DNA of 64,000 bases. Origin: Rutidosis leptorrhynchoides. Its lineage: Eukaryota > Streptophyta > Magnoliopsida > Asterales > Asteraceae. The stretch spans positions 189,143,501 to 189,207,500 of the forward strand of contig NC_092337.1 in NCBI RefSeq assembly GCF_046630445.1, written 5' to 3'. The position numbers and the translations under genes are program-made. Below the pieces are notes generated by a model. That model worked only from the letters and a program-made list of their open reading frames with translations. It searched no databases and was not told where the DNA came from. Each line of letters opens with the position of its first letter. The first letter of the stretch is position 1. This document shows, one piece after another, positions 35,472 through 48,135 of this stretch.

Positions 35472-37528
35472 TGTTTTTCTGATATACTCCCACACCCAAA
35501 AATACATAACCCGTAATATTCTGTATTCATTTTCATCTTCTTCAAAACAATTTCAGATCGACTAGTTTACCATACTATGTAATAAAAAAATTTCTTTAAT
35601 AGGTTTGGGATTTATAAATAACAAGTGACGATCAATTGAATTATTAAGTCGTAAGAGAACAATTAAAACTGCTGCTATCGAAAGAAAGAAAAAAAAATGA
35701 ACTCATAAATCAAAGTCGAATTTCCAAACGTTTTTAGACTTCGATCCCTTCATGAAAAAGGTTTTAAATCGTCATTAGAAACTTTACAACAATTTAACCA
35801 TAAACATCAGTATGGCTTCAAATTTTTGGATGAACACAATAGCTGATTTTTGAAATTTAAAACTTTGACTCTATAATTCGAACTCGATATAAAGAATTGA
35901 GAATTGAGATTTTTCAAAAATTTTCTTGGAGGATTTCTAACAAGATTGCGTTCATGGATTTTCAAATGAGTTTAGAATTCGAGCTTTTGATTTCAAGGAG
36001 CCAAAACAGAGTTGTCGAACTGATATATAAAAAAAAATATATTTTAAACGATAGATTCAATCACAGGCTGTGATAATTTGAAAAAAAAAATATAGGAAAA
36101 AGGAATTAGGTTATCTGAATTATAATAAGAATTGATCGATTACCTTGTGAATGTGGTATTACTTTCTCAATCAGACAACGAAGTCAGCGGACAAAAAAAA
36201 TATAAAATAAATAAAAAGTGAAAACGATATCAAACAGATTTCGTTGTATCTGATATTGAGTTTCCTGATTGGTACGATTTAGATGACATATAAATCAATT
36301 CTCCACAGCTTGAAAATGATATGAAACTGAATACCATACTTTATGTATTTATAATTGTATTTATTTATATCCTGTATACGTGATCTATATGTATATCTGT
36401 ATATTGTGAACTGGTTTTCTGTATATCTATACGCATAACTTTGATATTATATTTATACTATTAATAATTACTATAATAAATATAATAATTCATAATATTA
36501 ATAATAATATTAATACTTCTTTTTATAATATATTAATAGCAATAATTTTTAATAACAAGTATATAATAATAGTAGTAATAATAATATTGATAATGATACT
36601 ATTAATAATAGTAATAAAGATAATAATAATATGACTATAAGTATAATAATGATGATAAATAAGATGTTTATTAATGGTGATCATAATATTAGTAATAATA
36701 ATATAACAATTTATATATTTTATATTTCATATCTATATATTATAATGATACTAATTTTGATAGTTAATATTAAAAATATTAATATTATTATAACAATCTG
36801 ATAATTCCAATTTATTAATTTTACATATTAAGAATTTTATATTACATATTAACTATATATATTATATGATAAAATTTATTGAATATTTAATAATTAAACA
36901 TATAATCAACATTTATATATAAAGAAATTATATACATATTTATATATTACTATATATATACAATCATGTTTTAAATAGTAAGTAGGTAACTATATTAATT
37001 ATATTTGTTGAAACAAATTAATTCAAAGTATTTATTTAATACTTTGTTAACGTTGACAAATTTATATTCAAAATCATTTACATCCAATATACCCTTTATA
37101 ATAAACTATCAAGTTTTAATCTATTTTAAATTATCTTTCGTAGTAACTAAATCACATAACAGTTTACTTTAATGTAAATACTTTGTTACATATATAATTA
37201 TTTATATCTATATATATATTTATTCACATATTTATTTACAAACATTTATTCGTGAATCATCGGGTATAGTCAAAGTCAAATACATTCTTGAAAATTAGTT
37301 CTAACATTTTGAGACTCGGTTTAATAGACTTTGCTTATTGTGTCGGAATCATTATAAAATTAAGTTTAAATTTGATCAGAAATTTCTGGGTCGTCACAAT
37401 ATACAGCGGAAGCAATATTTAAGTACCTGAGAATAAACATGCTTAAAAATTCAACACTAGGTTGAGTGAGTTCATAGGTTTGTCATAAATAATGATTTCA
37501 GTAATAGTGTTAGACCACAAGATTTTTG

Positions 37529-37808
37529 TTCATAAGCTTGGCCTCACAGGGACCAATTAGTAGATCTCGTAGATCCAAAAGTTGTTCATAAAGTTGGTCT
37601 CGCAGGAACCAAAAAGTAGATCACGCAGATCCGAAAGTTATTCATTAGCTTGGTCTCACATGGACCAATTAGTAGATCACGCAGATCTAAAAGTTATTCA
37701 CAAGCTTGGTCTCGCATGGACCAATTAGTAGATCACGCAGATCCAAAAGTTATTCATAAGCTTAGTCTCGCAGGGACCAATTAGTAGATCACGTAGATCC
37801 AAAAGTTG
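37529..37808 (+). repeat. 56-bp tandem repeat, five units (left LTR copy)
   Basis: Units start at 37529, 37585, 37641, 37697 and 37753, exactly 56 bp apart. Each contains TTCATAAGCTTGG, TCTCGCAGGGACC, AATTAGTAGATCACGCAGAT and CCAAAAGTT. The same five-unit array is in the right LTR at 62053-62332. Confidence 0.95.
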
Positions 37809-38021
37809 TTCATAGTTTGCCCCAAAGACAAGTTGTGTTTATACTTGTCGGTTAGGGACTTAGTCGGACATAGCCGGGTATATCATAGTTTAACAGTTGG
37901 TACTTGTGTATAACGTATAAAATAGGTATAAAAGTTGCGCATGTATTCTCAGCCCAAAAATATATAAAAAGGGAGCTATGAAAACTCACTTTAAATAGCA
38001 GTTGAAGTATTCCTTGAAAGG

Positions 38022-40011
38022 TGATAATGCTAAAAACGAACATATATTTCATAGCATTATTCCTCAAGAAAGACAAGCTTTTAGTTGCAATTGTTCTATT
38101 TACAAGTGATATTCGTTTAAATAATAAAAGGTGAAGACAAAAGACAGATTCGACGAATTGAAGACGCAAACGACCAAAAAGATCAAAAGTACAAAATACA
38201 ATCAAAGAAGTTCTAATTATTGATAAGAAACGTCTCGAAATTACAAGAGTACAAGATTCAAAACGCAAAGTACAAGATATTAAATTGTACGCAAGGACGT
38301 TCAAAAATCCGGAACCGGGACCAGAGTCAACTCTCAACGCTCGACGCAACGGACTAAAAATTACAAGTCAACTATGCACATAAATATAATATAATATTTA
38401 AATAATTACTAAAATTATTTATATATTATATTTATTTATATAATCCGTCGACAAGCTAGGAGCCAAGGCTTGGTGAGCTGTAAAAACAAACTCCGCGACT
38501 CGCAGAGTTTGAAGGCAAAAAAATGTCGCGAGTTGCGGAGACACCCTAGACGAAAATCCCTATAAAAGGCAACGCAGTTTGATAGGTTTTTATATCCATT
38601 AATCTATCTCTCTCTCAATATATACGTAATATATATATATTTATATTTTAATTTTAATTTTAATTTTAAATCCTAATAATAAGGGTATGTTAGCGAATGT
38701 TGTAAGGGTGTAAGTCGAAATTCTGTCCGTGTAACGCTAAGCTATTTTTAATCATTGTAAGTTATGTTTATATTATTTTCATTAATATCTCGTAGCTAAG
38801 TTATTATTATGCTTATTTAAATCGAAGTAATCATGATGTTGGGCTAATTACTAAAATTGGGTAATTGGGCTTTGTACCATAATTGGGGTTTGGATAAAAG
38901 AACGACACTTGTGAAAATTAGACTATGGGCTATTAATGGGTTTTATATTAACTAAACAATACCTTGTTAATTTAATATACAAACTTATAATTTGACGTAT
39001 TTATATATAACCACATACGCTTGACTGGGTACGGTGGGCGGGATATCTATAAATACCAATAATTATTCATTTTACCGGACACGGAACTGGATTAATAGTT
39101 AATAGACTTGTTGAAACAGGGGTGAATTACATTCAAGGGTAATTGGTGTAATTGTTAACAAAGTAGTAAAACCTTGGTTTACACGCAGTCGATAACCTGG
39201 TGTATTCATTAAACAAAGTATTAAAACCTTGTTACAATTCGAATCCCCAATTAGTTGGAATATTTGACTTCGGGAATAAGAATAATTTGACGAAGGCTTT
39301 CGCTCTTTATATTTATGACTGATGGACTATTATGGACAAATCCGTATGGACATATTAAATAATCCAGGACAAAGAACAATTAACCCATGGGCATAAAACT
39401 AAAATCAACATGCCAAACATCATGATTACGGAAGTTTAAATAAGCATAATTCTTTTATTTCATATTTAATTTCCTTTATTTTATATTTAATTGCACTTCT
39501 AATTATCGCACTTTTATTTATTGTTATTGTATTTAATTGCACTTTTAATTATCGTACTTTTTAATTATCGCAATTTTATTTTATCGCACTTTTATTTATC
39601 GCAATTTCTTTATCGTTATTTACTTTACGCTTTAAATTAAGTCTTGTATTTATTTTTAATATTTTACATTAGGTTTTAACTGCGACTAAAGTTTTAAAAT
39701 CGACAAACCGGTCATTAAACGGTAAAAACCCCCTTTTATAATAATAATATTACTTATTTATATATTTGTATTTTTATAATTTAAAACTAATATAGCGTTA
39801 AGCTTTGATTAAAAGATTCCCTGTGGAACGAACCGGACTTACTAAAAACTACACTACTGTACGATTAGGTACACTGCCTATAAGTGTTGTAGTAAGGTTT
39901 AAGTATATCCATTTTATAAATAAATAAATATCTTGTGTAAAAATTGTATCATATTTAATAGTATTTCGTTGTAAAAATAAAGCTATTTTATATACACCTC
40001 GCAGAACATCA
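38022..40011 (+). repeat. 5' LTR of the Athila-like element
   Basis: 1,990 bp, TGATAATGC...AGAACATCA. A near-perfect CG palindrome is centred at 38499, with one mismatch relative to the 3' LTR copy. Confidence 0.93.
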
Positions 40012-40019
40012 AGTATTTT

Positions 40020-40037
40020 TGGCGCCGCTGCCGGGGA
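40020..40037 (+). promoter_or_regulatory. Primer-binding site, tRNA-Asp type
   Basis: TGGCGCCGCTGCCGGGGA begins eight bases after the 5' LTR. This is the Athila/Tat-type site, usually TGGCGCCGTTGCCGGGGA, with one T-to-C difference. Confidence 0.9.
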
Positions 40038-41505
40038 GCTTAAAATCTAGCTTAAAATCCGGAAGCACAACGCTAATAAAAAAAAAAGATTTTTATTTTT
40101 AGTTTACTTTTATAAAAATACATTTTTGTAAAAATACATTTTAAATATTCGAAAACATAGAAAAGAAAACAAAAATATAAATATTTTTAAGAGTTTGTTA
40201 AATATTTAAGTTTTATAAAGTTTCTTTATTTTTATTTTATAAAAATATAAGTCTTATTTAAATATTTTGTTTTTATTAAAAACATAAAAAAAAAAACCGA
40301 AAGAAAAAATATATATAATTACGTTGAACCTGTCAAACGAAACAACCTGATCTGAAATTTGAAATCCCGCGACTCGCGGAGTTTTCCAGCTTCGAGAACC
40401 GCGACTCGCGGAGGAACCCTGACACGGGTACACAGAAACCCTAACAACATTAATTACGGGATAATTATTATTATTATTAATTCTAAACCCTAATTAGGGT
40501 ATTTTTATTATAATATTTAGTTTTAATTAGGTTATTTTGTTTTATTTAGTTTTAATTAGTTTAATTAAAATATAAAATTAATAGTTTAAATAAATAAATA
40601 ATATAAAAATAATATTTTTATAAAAATTGTAATTTTTACAACTTTTAGTATAATTTTATATTTTGTTTATTTTTAATTATTTTAGCGTAATATTTGTGTT
40701 TTTCGCTCGTATTTAGTTTTTAAACATAGTTTTTGCCATAATTATTTTTATTTCTAGATTTTTAGGCTTTGCCGTAAAATCCCTTAAGTGCTTTTTCTTT
40801 AGACTAAGATTAAAGTGCTTTAGAATTTTGCGACGCCTTTTTAAATTTTAGTTCCTTTTTAAGATATTGCCATTTGGGATATAGTTTTACTTGTAAGCTT
40901 TAATATTTTTAGAAGCAACTTTTAATTTTTAGTTTTTAGTGCCTTTTTAAGTTTCAACACGCTACTTTCTTATTTTTATTTTTCGACGCCTTTTACCTAT
41001 GTATCAATTATCACTCCAATTAGTAATCTCAATTTGCGATTATAATTTTAAGTTAGTGATAGTAATAAGGTTGGGTTAGTCGAGTGTTTTTAAGTTTTAT
41101 AAGTCATTTTTTTTCTTATTTTTCGACGCCTTTTATTTTTCGATCTTTTCTTTTTCGACCTTTTTCGACGCGCTCTTTTTCTTTCTTATTTCTCGCCATT
41201 CTAGTTTTTAGGACATAGATTTTTATTCTACTTCTTATCTAAATTTCTTAAAATTACGAAAATTTATTTTAAGTGGTTAAATTGATAGACATCATAATTT
41301 TCTGGTTCGTAGTAATAGTTAGATTTGTACGTGGACCGGGTTATTGGAGCCAAACAGTCCTCAATTATATTGAGACCAAACGAATCCTGCCCCTCTGCTG
41401 CATCTTTTGGCTATTCGAAACGTGGGTAAAATCAGAAAAGTCTATTAATTGGATAACTTATATAATTTTTCTTTCCTTTTAAAAAACTAATAGGATATTC
41501 AGTGA
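40038..41505. other. Long leader of the Athila-like element
   Basis: About 1.5 kb of AT-rich untranslated sequence between the primer-binding site and gag. It contains two copies of the palindrome CCGCGACTCGCGG at 40367-40379 and 40399-40411, and repeated CGACGCCTTTT-type phrases near 40830, 40985 and 41125. A 69-codon ORF (41273-41482) just before gag is unassigned. Confidence 0.6.
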
Positions 41506-44500
41506 ATGCACCGAGCAAGACGTTCACCACCTTTTGTATGTTCACCACCTGTAACTAGATCAAGACATCTAGCTAATATTACCGCCGTTGATTTTTCTTT
41601 AGAATCGTCATCCAGTCGACTAAGTACTCCAGTTCAAATTTCCGATAATCCATTTTTTGAACCCGACCTCACAATTGAGAATCCGGAGAATATTCAGGGA
41701 CAATTCATAGATCCTGAACCATTAATTTTTCCTCCGGAACCACCAATTATTCAAACAGAGATTGTTGAGGAACGAACCATTAAATCAGAATCTTCTAGTG
41801 ATTCAGATTCAACAAATTCAATTATGGAGAATCTGGAACCTTTAAGTATGAAAGACCGAATGAGAGCTAAACGCACTGGCCAAGGGCACGCAATTACTCA
41901 TCCAGACATTAATGCACCAGATTATGAAATCAAAGGATAAATTCTACACATGGTGACTAATCAATGCCAATTTAGTGGTGCGCCGAAGGAAGATCCAAAC
42001 GAACATCCTCGTACCTTTAATAGGATCTGCACACTATTTAAAATAAGAGAAGTTGAGGATGAACAGATATATCTCATGTTATTTCCCTGGACTTTAAAGG
42101 GAGAAGCCAAAGATTGGTTGGAATCGTTACCTGAAGGGGCGATTGATACATGGGATGTTTTAGTTGAAAAATTTATTAAACAATTCTTTCCTGCATCTAA
42201 AGCCGTAAGACTTCAAGGAGAAATTGTTACGTTTACACAGAAACCAAACGAAACTCTGTATGAGGCATGGACCAGATTTGGAAAGTTATTAAGAGGATGT
42301 CCGCAACATGGTTTAGACACCTGTCAAATAGTACAAATATTCTACCAAGGATGCGACATCACTACAAGGAAAGACATCAATATAGCAGCTGGTGGTTCTA
42401 TTATGAAGAAAACCGAAACTGATGCTTACAAAATTATTGATAACACTGCTTCCCACTCACATGAGTGGCACCAAGAAAAAGATATCATTAGATCATCTAA
42501 AGCAGCTAGAGCCGATTCTAGCCATGACTTAGACTCCATTTCTGCAAAGATAGATGCTGTCGAGAGACGAATGGAAAAGATGACTAAAGATATCCACTCA
42601 ATACGAATTAGTTGTGAGCAGTGTGGAGGACCACATTTGACAAAAGATTGTCTCAGTATTGAGCTAACAATGGAACAAAGAGAGAATATTTCATATCTAA
42701 ACCAAAGGCCTGGAAATAATTATCAGAATAATTATCAACCGCCAAGACCGATTTACAATCAAAACCAGAACTATAACCGAAATATTCCATACAACAACCA
42801 ACAAGGTCCTAGCAATTAACAAGTATCAAATAATACTTACAACCAGCAAAGTCCTAATTTTCAAAACAAACCACCACAAACCGATGATAAAAAACCGAAT
42901 TTAGAAGATATGATGACGAAGCTAGTTGGAACTCAAACGCAGTTTTTCACATCTCAAAAACAAACTAATGAACAAAATGCTCAAGCATTTAGAAATCAAC
43001 AAGCTTCTATTCAAAATTTAGAACAAGAAGTAAGTAACCTAGCAAGGTTAATAGGTGAAAGAAAACCGGGAAGTTTACCTAGTGATACAAATGCTAACCC
43101 CCGGAATGAAACAGCTAAAGCCATTACCACAAGAAGTGGCACAACACTTAAACCACCTGAAATACCTGTAACTTCTGATGAAGCTATTCCTACTCCACAA
43201 GAACCACAACCTCAACAAGATAAGGAAACAGAACCGGTAGTTGAAAAGGTTAATGAAGATAACACAGTTAAGGTTAAACCTTATGTTAAACCATATCAAC
43301 CACCACTTCCTTACCCGAGTAAAATGAAAAAAGAGAAACTTGAAGCTGAGCAATCCAAATTTTTGGATATGTTTAAACAGATAAATGTAAATCTTCCTTT
43401 CATTGATGTGATTTCAGGAATGCCTAGATATGCTAAATTCTTGAAAGATCTGATCACGAATAGAAAGAAAATGGAAGAACTCTCGGCTGTTACTATGAAT
43501 GCTAATTGTTCAGCAGTGCTGTTAAATAAGATACCAGAAAAACTATCTGATCCAGGAAGTTTCACAATTCCATGTTTTCTGAGTAGTCTTAGTTCAATAG
43601 AAGCATTGGCAGATTTAGGTGCTAGTATAAATTTAATGCCGTATTCACTATACGCTAAACTAGACCTTGGAGAATTGAAACCAACAAGAATAAGTATACA
43701 ACTAGCCGATCGATCAATAAAATATCCTAGAGGGATAATGGAGAACATGCTAGTTAAAGTTGGTACTTTAGTATTTCCAGTAGATTTTGTTGTTTTGGAC
43801 ATGGAAGAAGATTCTCAAGTTCCTCTCATATTAGGAAGACCATTCTTAAACACAGCTAAAGCAATGATAGACGTGTTTGGTAAAAAATTGACCCTAAATA
43901 TAGAGGACGAGAGTGTTACTTTTTCAGTTGATAGAGCAATGCAACAACCGCAATCTGCAGATGATACATGCTATTATATTCAAACTATAGACTCACATGC
44001 AGAATTGTTAGAAGAATTTACAGAATTACAAGGAACAGGAGAATGTTCTTTAGGAGAAGGAACTGAACCAATTGATGAAGCTGAAATGTTAGCTACACTA
44101 ATAGCTAATGGATATGAACCAACAACAGAAGAAATTCAAATGCTAAAAGAAGAAGACAGATATCGATACAAATCATCGATAGAAGAACCACCGACATTAG
44201 AGTTAAAGTCACTTCCAAACCATTTAGAATACGCTTATTTACATGGTGAATCTGAATTACCTGTAATAATATCGTCTTCTCTTACTGAAAATGAGAAATC
44301 ACAACTCATTTCTGTGTTAAAAGCTCATAAACCAGCTATTGCATGGAAGATTCATGATATTAAAGGAATAAGTCCTTCGTATTGCACACATAAAATCCTT
44401 ATGGAAGAAGGTCATAAAACGTATGTGCAACGCCAACGAAGACTAAATCCTAATATGCAAGATGTAGTTAAGAAAGAAATTATTAAACTGCTAGATGCAG

Positions 44501-44655
44501 GTTTAATTTATCCGATTTCTGATAGTCTATGGGTAAGCCCAGTTCAATGCGTGCCTAAGAAGGGTGGCATGACTGTCATCACAAATGAGAAAAATGAGCT
44601 TATTCCTACTAGGACTATAAAGGATGGCGTGTATGTATTGATTATAGAAAATTAA
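41506..44655 (+). pseudogene. Athila-like gag and protease, start of RT (frame 1, two nonsense codons)
   Basis: One frame from ATG 41506, broken by TAA at 41938-41940 (EIKG-stop-ILHMVTNQCQF) and TAA at 42817-42819 (QGPSN-stop-QVSNN). The gag domain is at about 41990-42480 (HPRTFNRICTLFKI, AKDWLESLPEGAI, KFIKQFFP). A knuckle-like CEQCGGPHLTKDC follows, then an Asn/Gln-rich linker. The retropepsin is at about 43540-43900 (ADLGASINLMPYSLY ... PLILGRPFL, with Asp in an LGAS rather than SGA context, usual for Athila). Then the start of RT (PNMQDVVKKEI, PKKGGMTVI). The frame is lost near 44618-44630 by a small deletion just before the RT CIDYRKLND motif. Clearly inactive. Confidence 0.88.
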
Positions 44656-45959
44656 ATGACGCCACCAGAAAAGATCACTTTCCCTTACCTTTCATTGATC
44701 AAATGTTGGAAAGATTAGCCGGAAATAGTTACTATTGTTTTCTAGATGGTTTTTCCGAATACTTTCAAATTCCAATAGCACCCGAAGACCAAGAGAAAAC
44801 CACATTCACATGCCCTTATGGTACTTTTGCTTACAAACGCATGCCATTTGGACTTTGCAACGCCCCTGCAACCTTTCAAAGGTGCATGATGGTGATTTTT
44901 CACGACATGATAGAAGAATGCATGGAAGTTTTCATGGATGAATTTTCAGTCTTCGGTGATACATTTGAATCATGTTTAGTTAATCTTGAACGAATGCTTA
45001 TTAGATGCGAACAATCAAATCTAGTACTTAATTAGGAGAAATGCCATTTCATGGTTAAAGAAGGCATCGTTCTTGGACATAAAATTTCAAAAGAAGGAAT
45101 TGAAGTGGATAGAGCTAAAGTAGATGTAATTGCTAAACTTCCACATCCCACCAATGTTAGAGGAGTTAGAAGTTTTCTAGGGCATGCCGGTTTTTACCGA
45201 CGTTTCATAAAAGTTTTTTCTAAAATTGCCACTCCTATGAATAAACTCCTAGAAAAAGATGCTACATTCATCTTTTCAGATGAATGCATCAAATCTTTTA
45301 ATATTCTTAAAGAGAAACTCACTAATACGCCGATCATGATAACACCAAATTGGAATCTACCGTTTGAACTAATGTGCGATGCAAGTGAATTTGCAATGGG
45401 AGCCGTTTTAGGACAAAGGATTGAAAAACGATTTCAACCTATATATTATGCTAGTAAGATGTTACAAGGAGCACAAACGAACTATACAACTACTGAAAAA
45501 GAACTCCTTGCTATTGTCTTTGCTTTTGACAAATTTCGATCATATATCGTTCTAGCAAAAACGGTGGTCTATACCTACCATTCTGCTCTTAGATACCTAT
45601 TTTCGAAACAAGATGCCAAACCAAGATTAATCCGTTGGATCTTACTCTTACAAGAGTTCGATATTGAAATCCGAGATAAAAGAGGAGCAGAAAATCTTGC
45701 CGCTGATCATCTTTCTCGTCTTGAAAATCCTGAATTAGAAGTTCTAAATGAATCGGCCATACAAGACAACTTTCCTGATGAATATCTATTGAAAATAGAT
45801 TATAATGAAATACCATGGTTTGCAGACTATGCAAACTACTTAGTATGTGGATTCCTTGAAAAAGGATTATCGTACCAAAAACGAAAGAAATTCTTTAGTG
45901 ATATAAAACATTATTTCTGGGAAGATCCACATCTTTTAAAAGTTGTCCAGATGGAATAA
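44630..45959 (+). pseudogene. Athila-like reverse transcriptase and RNase H (frame 3, decayed)
   Basis: Continues in frame 3 with CIDYRKLNDATRKDHFPLP, FCL-type substrate region KRMPFGLCNAPATFQRCM, and the catalytic motif reading FMDEFSVF where FMDDF is usual, so the second catalytic Asp is changed. TAG at 45033-45035 sits where Trp is expected (LVLN-stop-EKCHFM). RNase H follows (MCDASEFAMGAVLGQ). TYHSALRYL replaces the usual TDHSAL-type motif, losing another acidic residue. The frame is lost near 45935-45945, where one base seems missing before a CPDG motif. Confidence 0.87.
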
Positions 45960-47143
45960 TACGCCGATGTGTATTCGGAGATAAAGCTAGTAAAATCTTA
46001 AACCATTGTCACACAGGACCAACAGGAGGGATTTATGGGCCTCAACTAACAGCAAGAAAAGTTTATGATGCTGGATTCTATTGGCCTACAATTTACAAAG
46101 ACGCTCACCTTCTATGCAAATCCTGTGATGCTTGTCAAAGGGCCGAAAAAATAAGTCAACGTGATGAAATGCCACAAAATGTCATTCAAGTATGTGAAGT
46201 ATTTGACATTTGGGGTATTGACTTTATGGGTCCATTTCCAAAATCTCATAATAATCTATATATTCTCTTAGCCATTGATTATGTATCTAAATGGGCGGAA
46301 GCACAAGCTCTCCCAACTAACGATGCACGAGTTGTAGTCAATTTTTTAAAACGTCTTTTTGCAAGGTTTGGAACACTGAAAGCTTTAATAAGTGATCGGG
46401 GAACTCATTTCTGTAATAATCAACTTGAGAAAGTTCTTAAAAGATATGGAGTAACTCATAAAATCTCCACCGCATATCATCCACAAACAAGTGGAGTAAC
46501 TCATAAAATCTCCACCGCATATCATCCACAAATAAGTGGACAAGTTGAAAATACCAACTGAGCTTTAAAACGTATTCTAGAGAAAACCGTTGGATCAAAT
46601 CCGAAGGAATGGTCCATTAAATTGGAGGATGCACTCTGAGCTTTTAGAACAGCCTACAAAACTCCAATTGGAACCACACCTTTTAAACTCGTTTATGGAA
46701 AAGCATGTCATCTTCCAGTAGAAATTGAACACAAAGCATTTTGGGCTTTGAAGACATGTAATCTTGATTTACATGAAGCTGGACGTCTACGGTTATGTCA
46801 ACTAAATGAATTAGAAGAATTAAGACATGAAGCATACGAAAATTCGTTAATCTATAAGGAAAGAACGAAGAAATGGCATGATAAAAGAATCAGAAGTTCA
46901 AAAGAATTTAAAGAAGGAGACAGAGTTCTTCTTTTCAATTCACGATTCAAGCTATTTCCTGGAAAATTGAAATCAAGATGGTCTGGACCATTCATAGTCA
47001 AAAGAGTTTTCCCATACGGAACGATAGAATTAATAAATTCAAATGGGATTGAATTTAAAGTTAATGGTCACAGAGTTAAACATTACATACATGGTCCAAT
47101 GGAAGTTGACAATGAAGTTAATCATAATTTCACCACCCAATAA
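45940..47143 (+). pseudogene. Athila-like integrase (frame 2) with an internal 45-bp duplication
   Basis: Frame 2 carries the zinc-binding N-terminus (HCHTGPTGG, then [12 protein letters not shown]), the core ([17 protein letters not shown]) and the C-terminal region ([20 protein letters not shown]). A perfect-looking 45-bp tandem duplication (46448-46492 and 46493-46537) repeats the segment [13 protein letters not shown] within the core, just before the catalytic Glu region (GQVEN). TGA codons at 46559-46561 (expected Arg) and 46637-46639 (expected Trp, DAL-stop-AFRTAY) break it. It ends at TAA 47141-47143. Confidence 0.88.
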
Positions 47144-47167
47144 AACCTTCAAAATGAAAACATAAAT

Positions 47168-48115
47168 ATGTTATCAACAACATATGAAAAATCAAAATTG
47201 GAATATAGGGAGGATTCAAATTTGAGTGATGAAGAAGAATTCTTATACAAACCTCCCATTCCAAGAAACGAAGAAAAATGTGAACAAGAAGTTCAAATAG
47301 AAGTGAAAGAACCAAGAAAAGAACACCCGAAAAAAGTTTACAAACCAACTCGACTTACTAAAGCAGGAGACCCGGGTTAATTTATCATTTCTTGCTTGCT
47401 TAATGATGGTGCTGTATATAATGGACTCGCAGATTTAGGAGCAAGTGCAAATATTATGCCTCTTTCCTTATACAAAAGATTAGGCATGGGTAAATTAAAA
47501 CCAACCAAAATAGGTGTTCAATCATTTGACCAAACCATTAAACACCCGGTTGGAATAACAAATAATTTACTTGTTAACGTGGGAAGTTTGAACTTTGTTG
47601 CAAACTTCATAGTGATTAATATGGAGGAAAACCTTGATATTCCTCTAATTCTAGGTCGCCCATTTTTAGCAACCACCGAGGCATTCATTAATGTAAGAGA
47701 AGGTAGAATGACACTTAGGGATAGTGATACATCGATCACCTTTGTGAACCGAAAGTTTGGATCTCCACCAACCAAAACTGTTAGACCAATAAAAACACAT
47801 AAGTGTGGGGAAGATGAAGAAACACTTAATGATGATCCAATCACAAAGAATGCCGTTGATGATATGAAATTAGATGAACCCATTTTTAACAGTTCAACGA
47901 AGAAACTTTATAAACGGATTCACGATGCTAAGATTAAGGGAAACTTTAAGTTATGTAACTGATTATTATCCAATTTATCGCCAAAAGAAAAGGCGATGTT
48001 AGTTGAATTTGTGAAAGTTACGGAGGAAATCAACAAATGGATTGAAGTAAAAGTCAAAGATATACAAGTTGTTGATGATTCAATTGAAAATAATGTTAAT
48101 TATAATTTCAACTAA
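47168..48115 (+). pseudogene. Post-integrase ORF with a second retropepsin-like domain
   Basis: Frame 2, 25 bp after the integrase stop and in the same frame. An acidic N-terminus (EDSNLSDEEEFLY) and basic linker lead to AGDPG, TAA at 47378-47380, then FIISCLLNDG and LADLGASANIMPLSLYKRL. After that come VNVGSLNFVANFIVINMEE and PLILGRPFLATTEAF. This is colinear with the element's own protease (LADLGASINLMPYSLYAKL ... PLILGRPFLNTAKAM at 43606-43860) but clearly diverged, so it is not a recent copy. TGA at 47960-47962 is followed by about 50 more open codons to 48115. Catalytic-type Asp (LADLGAS) is kept. Role unknown: a duplicated protease or a non-catalytic accessory. Confidence 0.8.
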
Positions 48116-48135
48116 GTGTAGGATAATATGTATTT

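Noticed and set aside
37529-37808. CRISPR-like array
   Set aside because: The units are contiguous 56-bp tandem repeats with no unique spacers, inside a plant LTR.
37852-38349. 165-codon minus-strand ORF and its counterpart at 53898-54242
   Set aside because: These are antisense ORFs in the Athila-like LTR. The first crosses the insertion junction at 38022, so it cannot be an ancestral gene.
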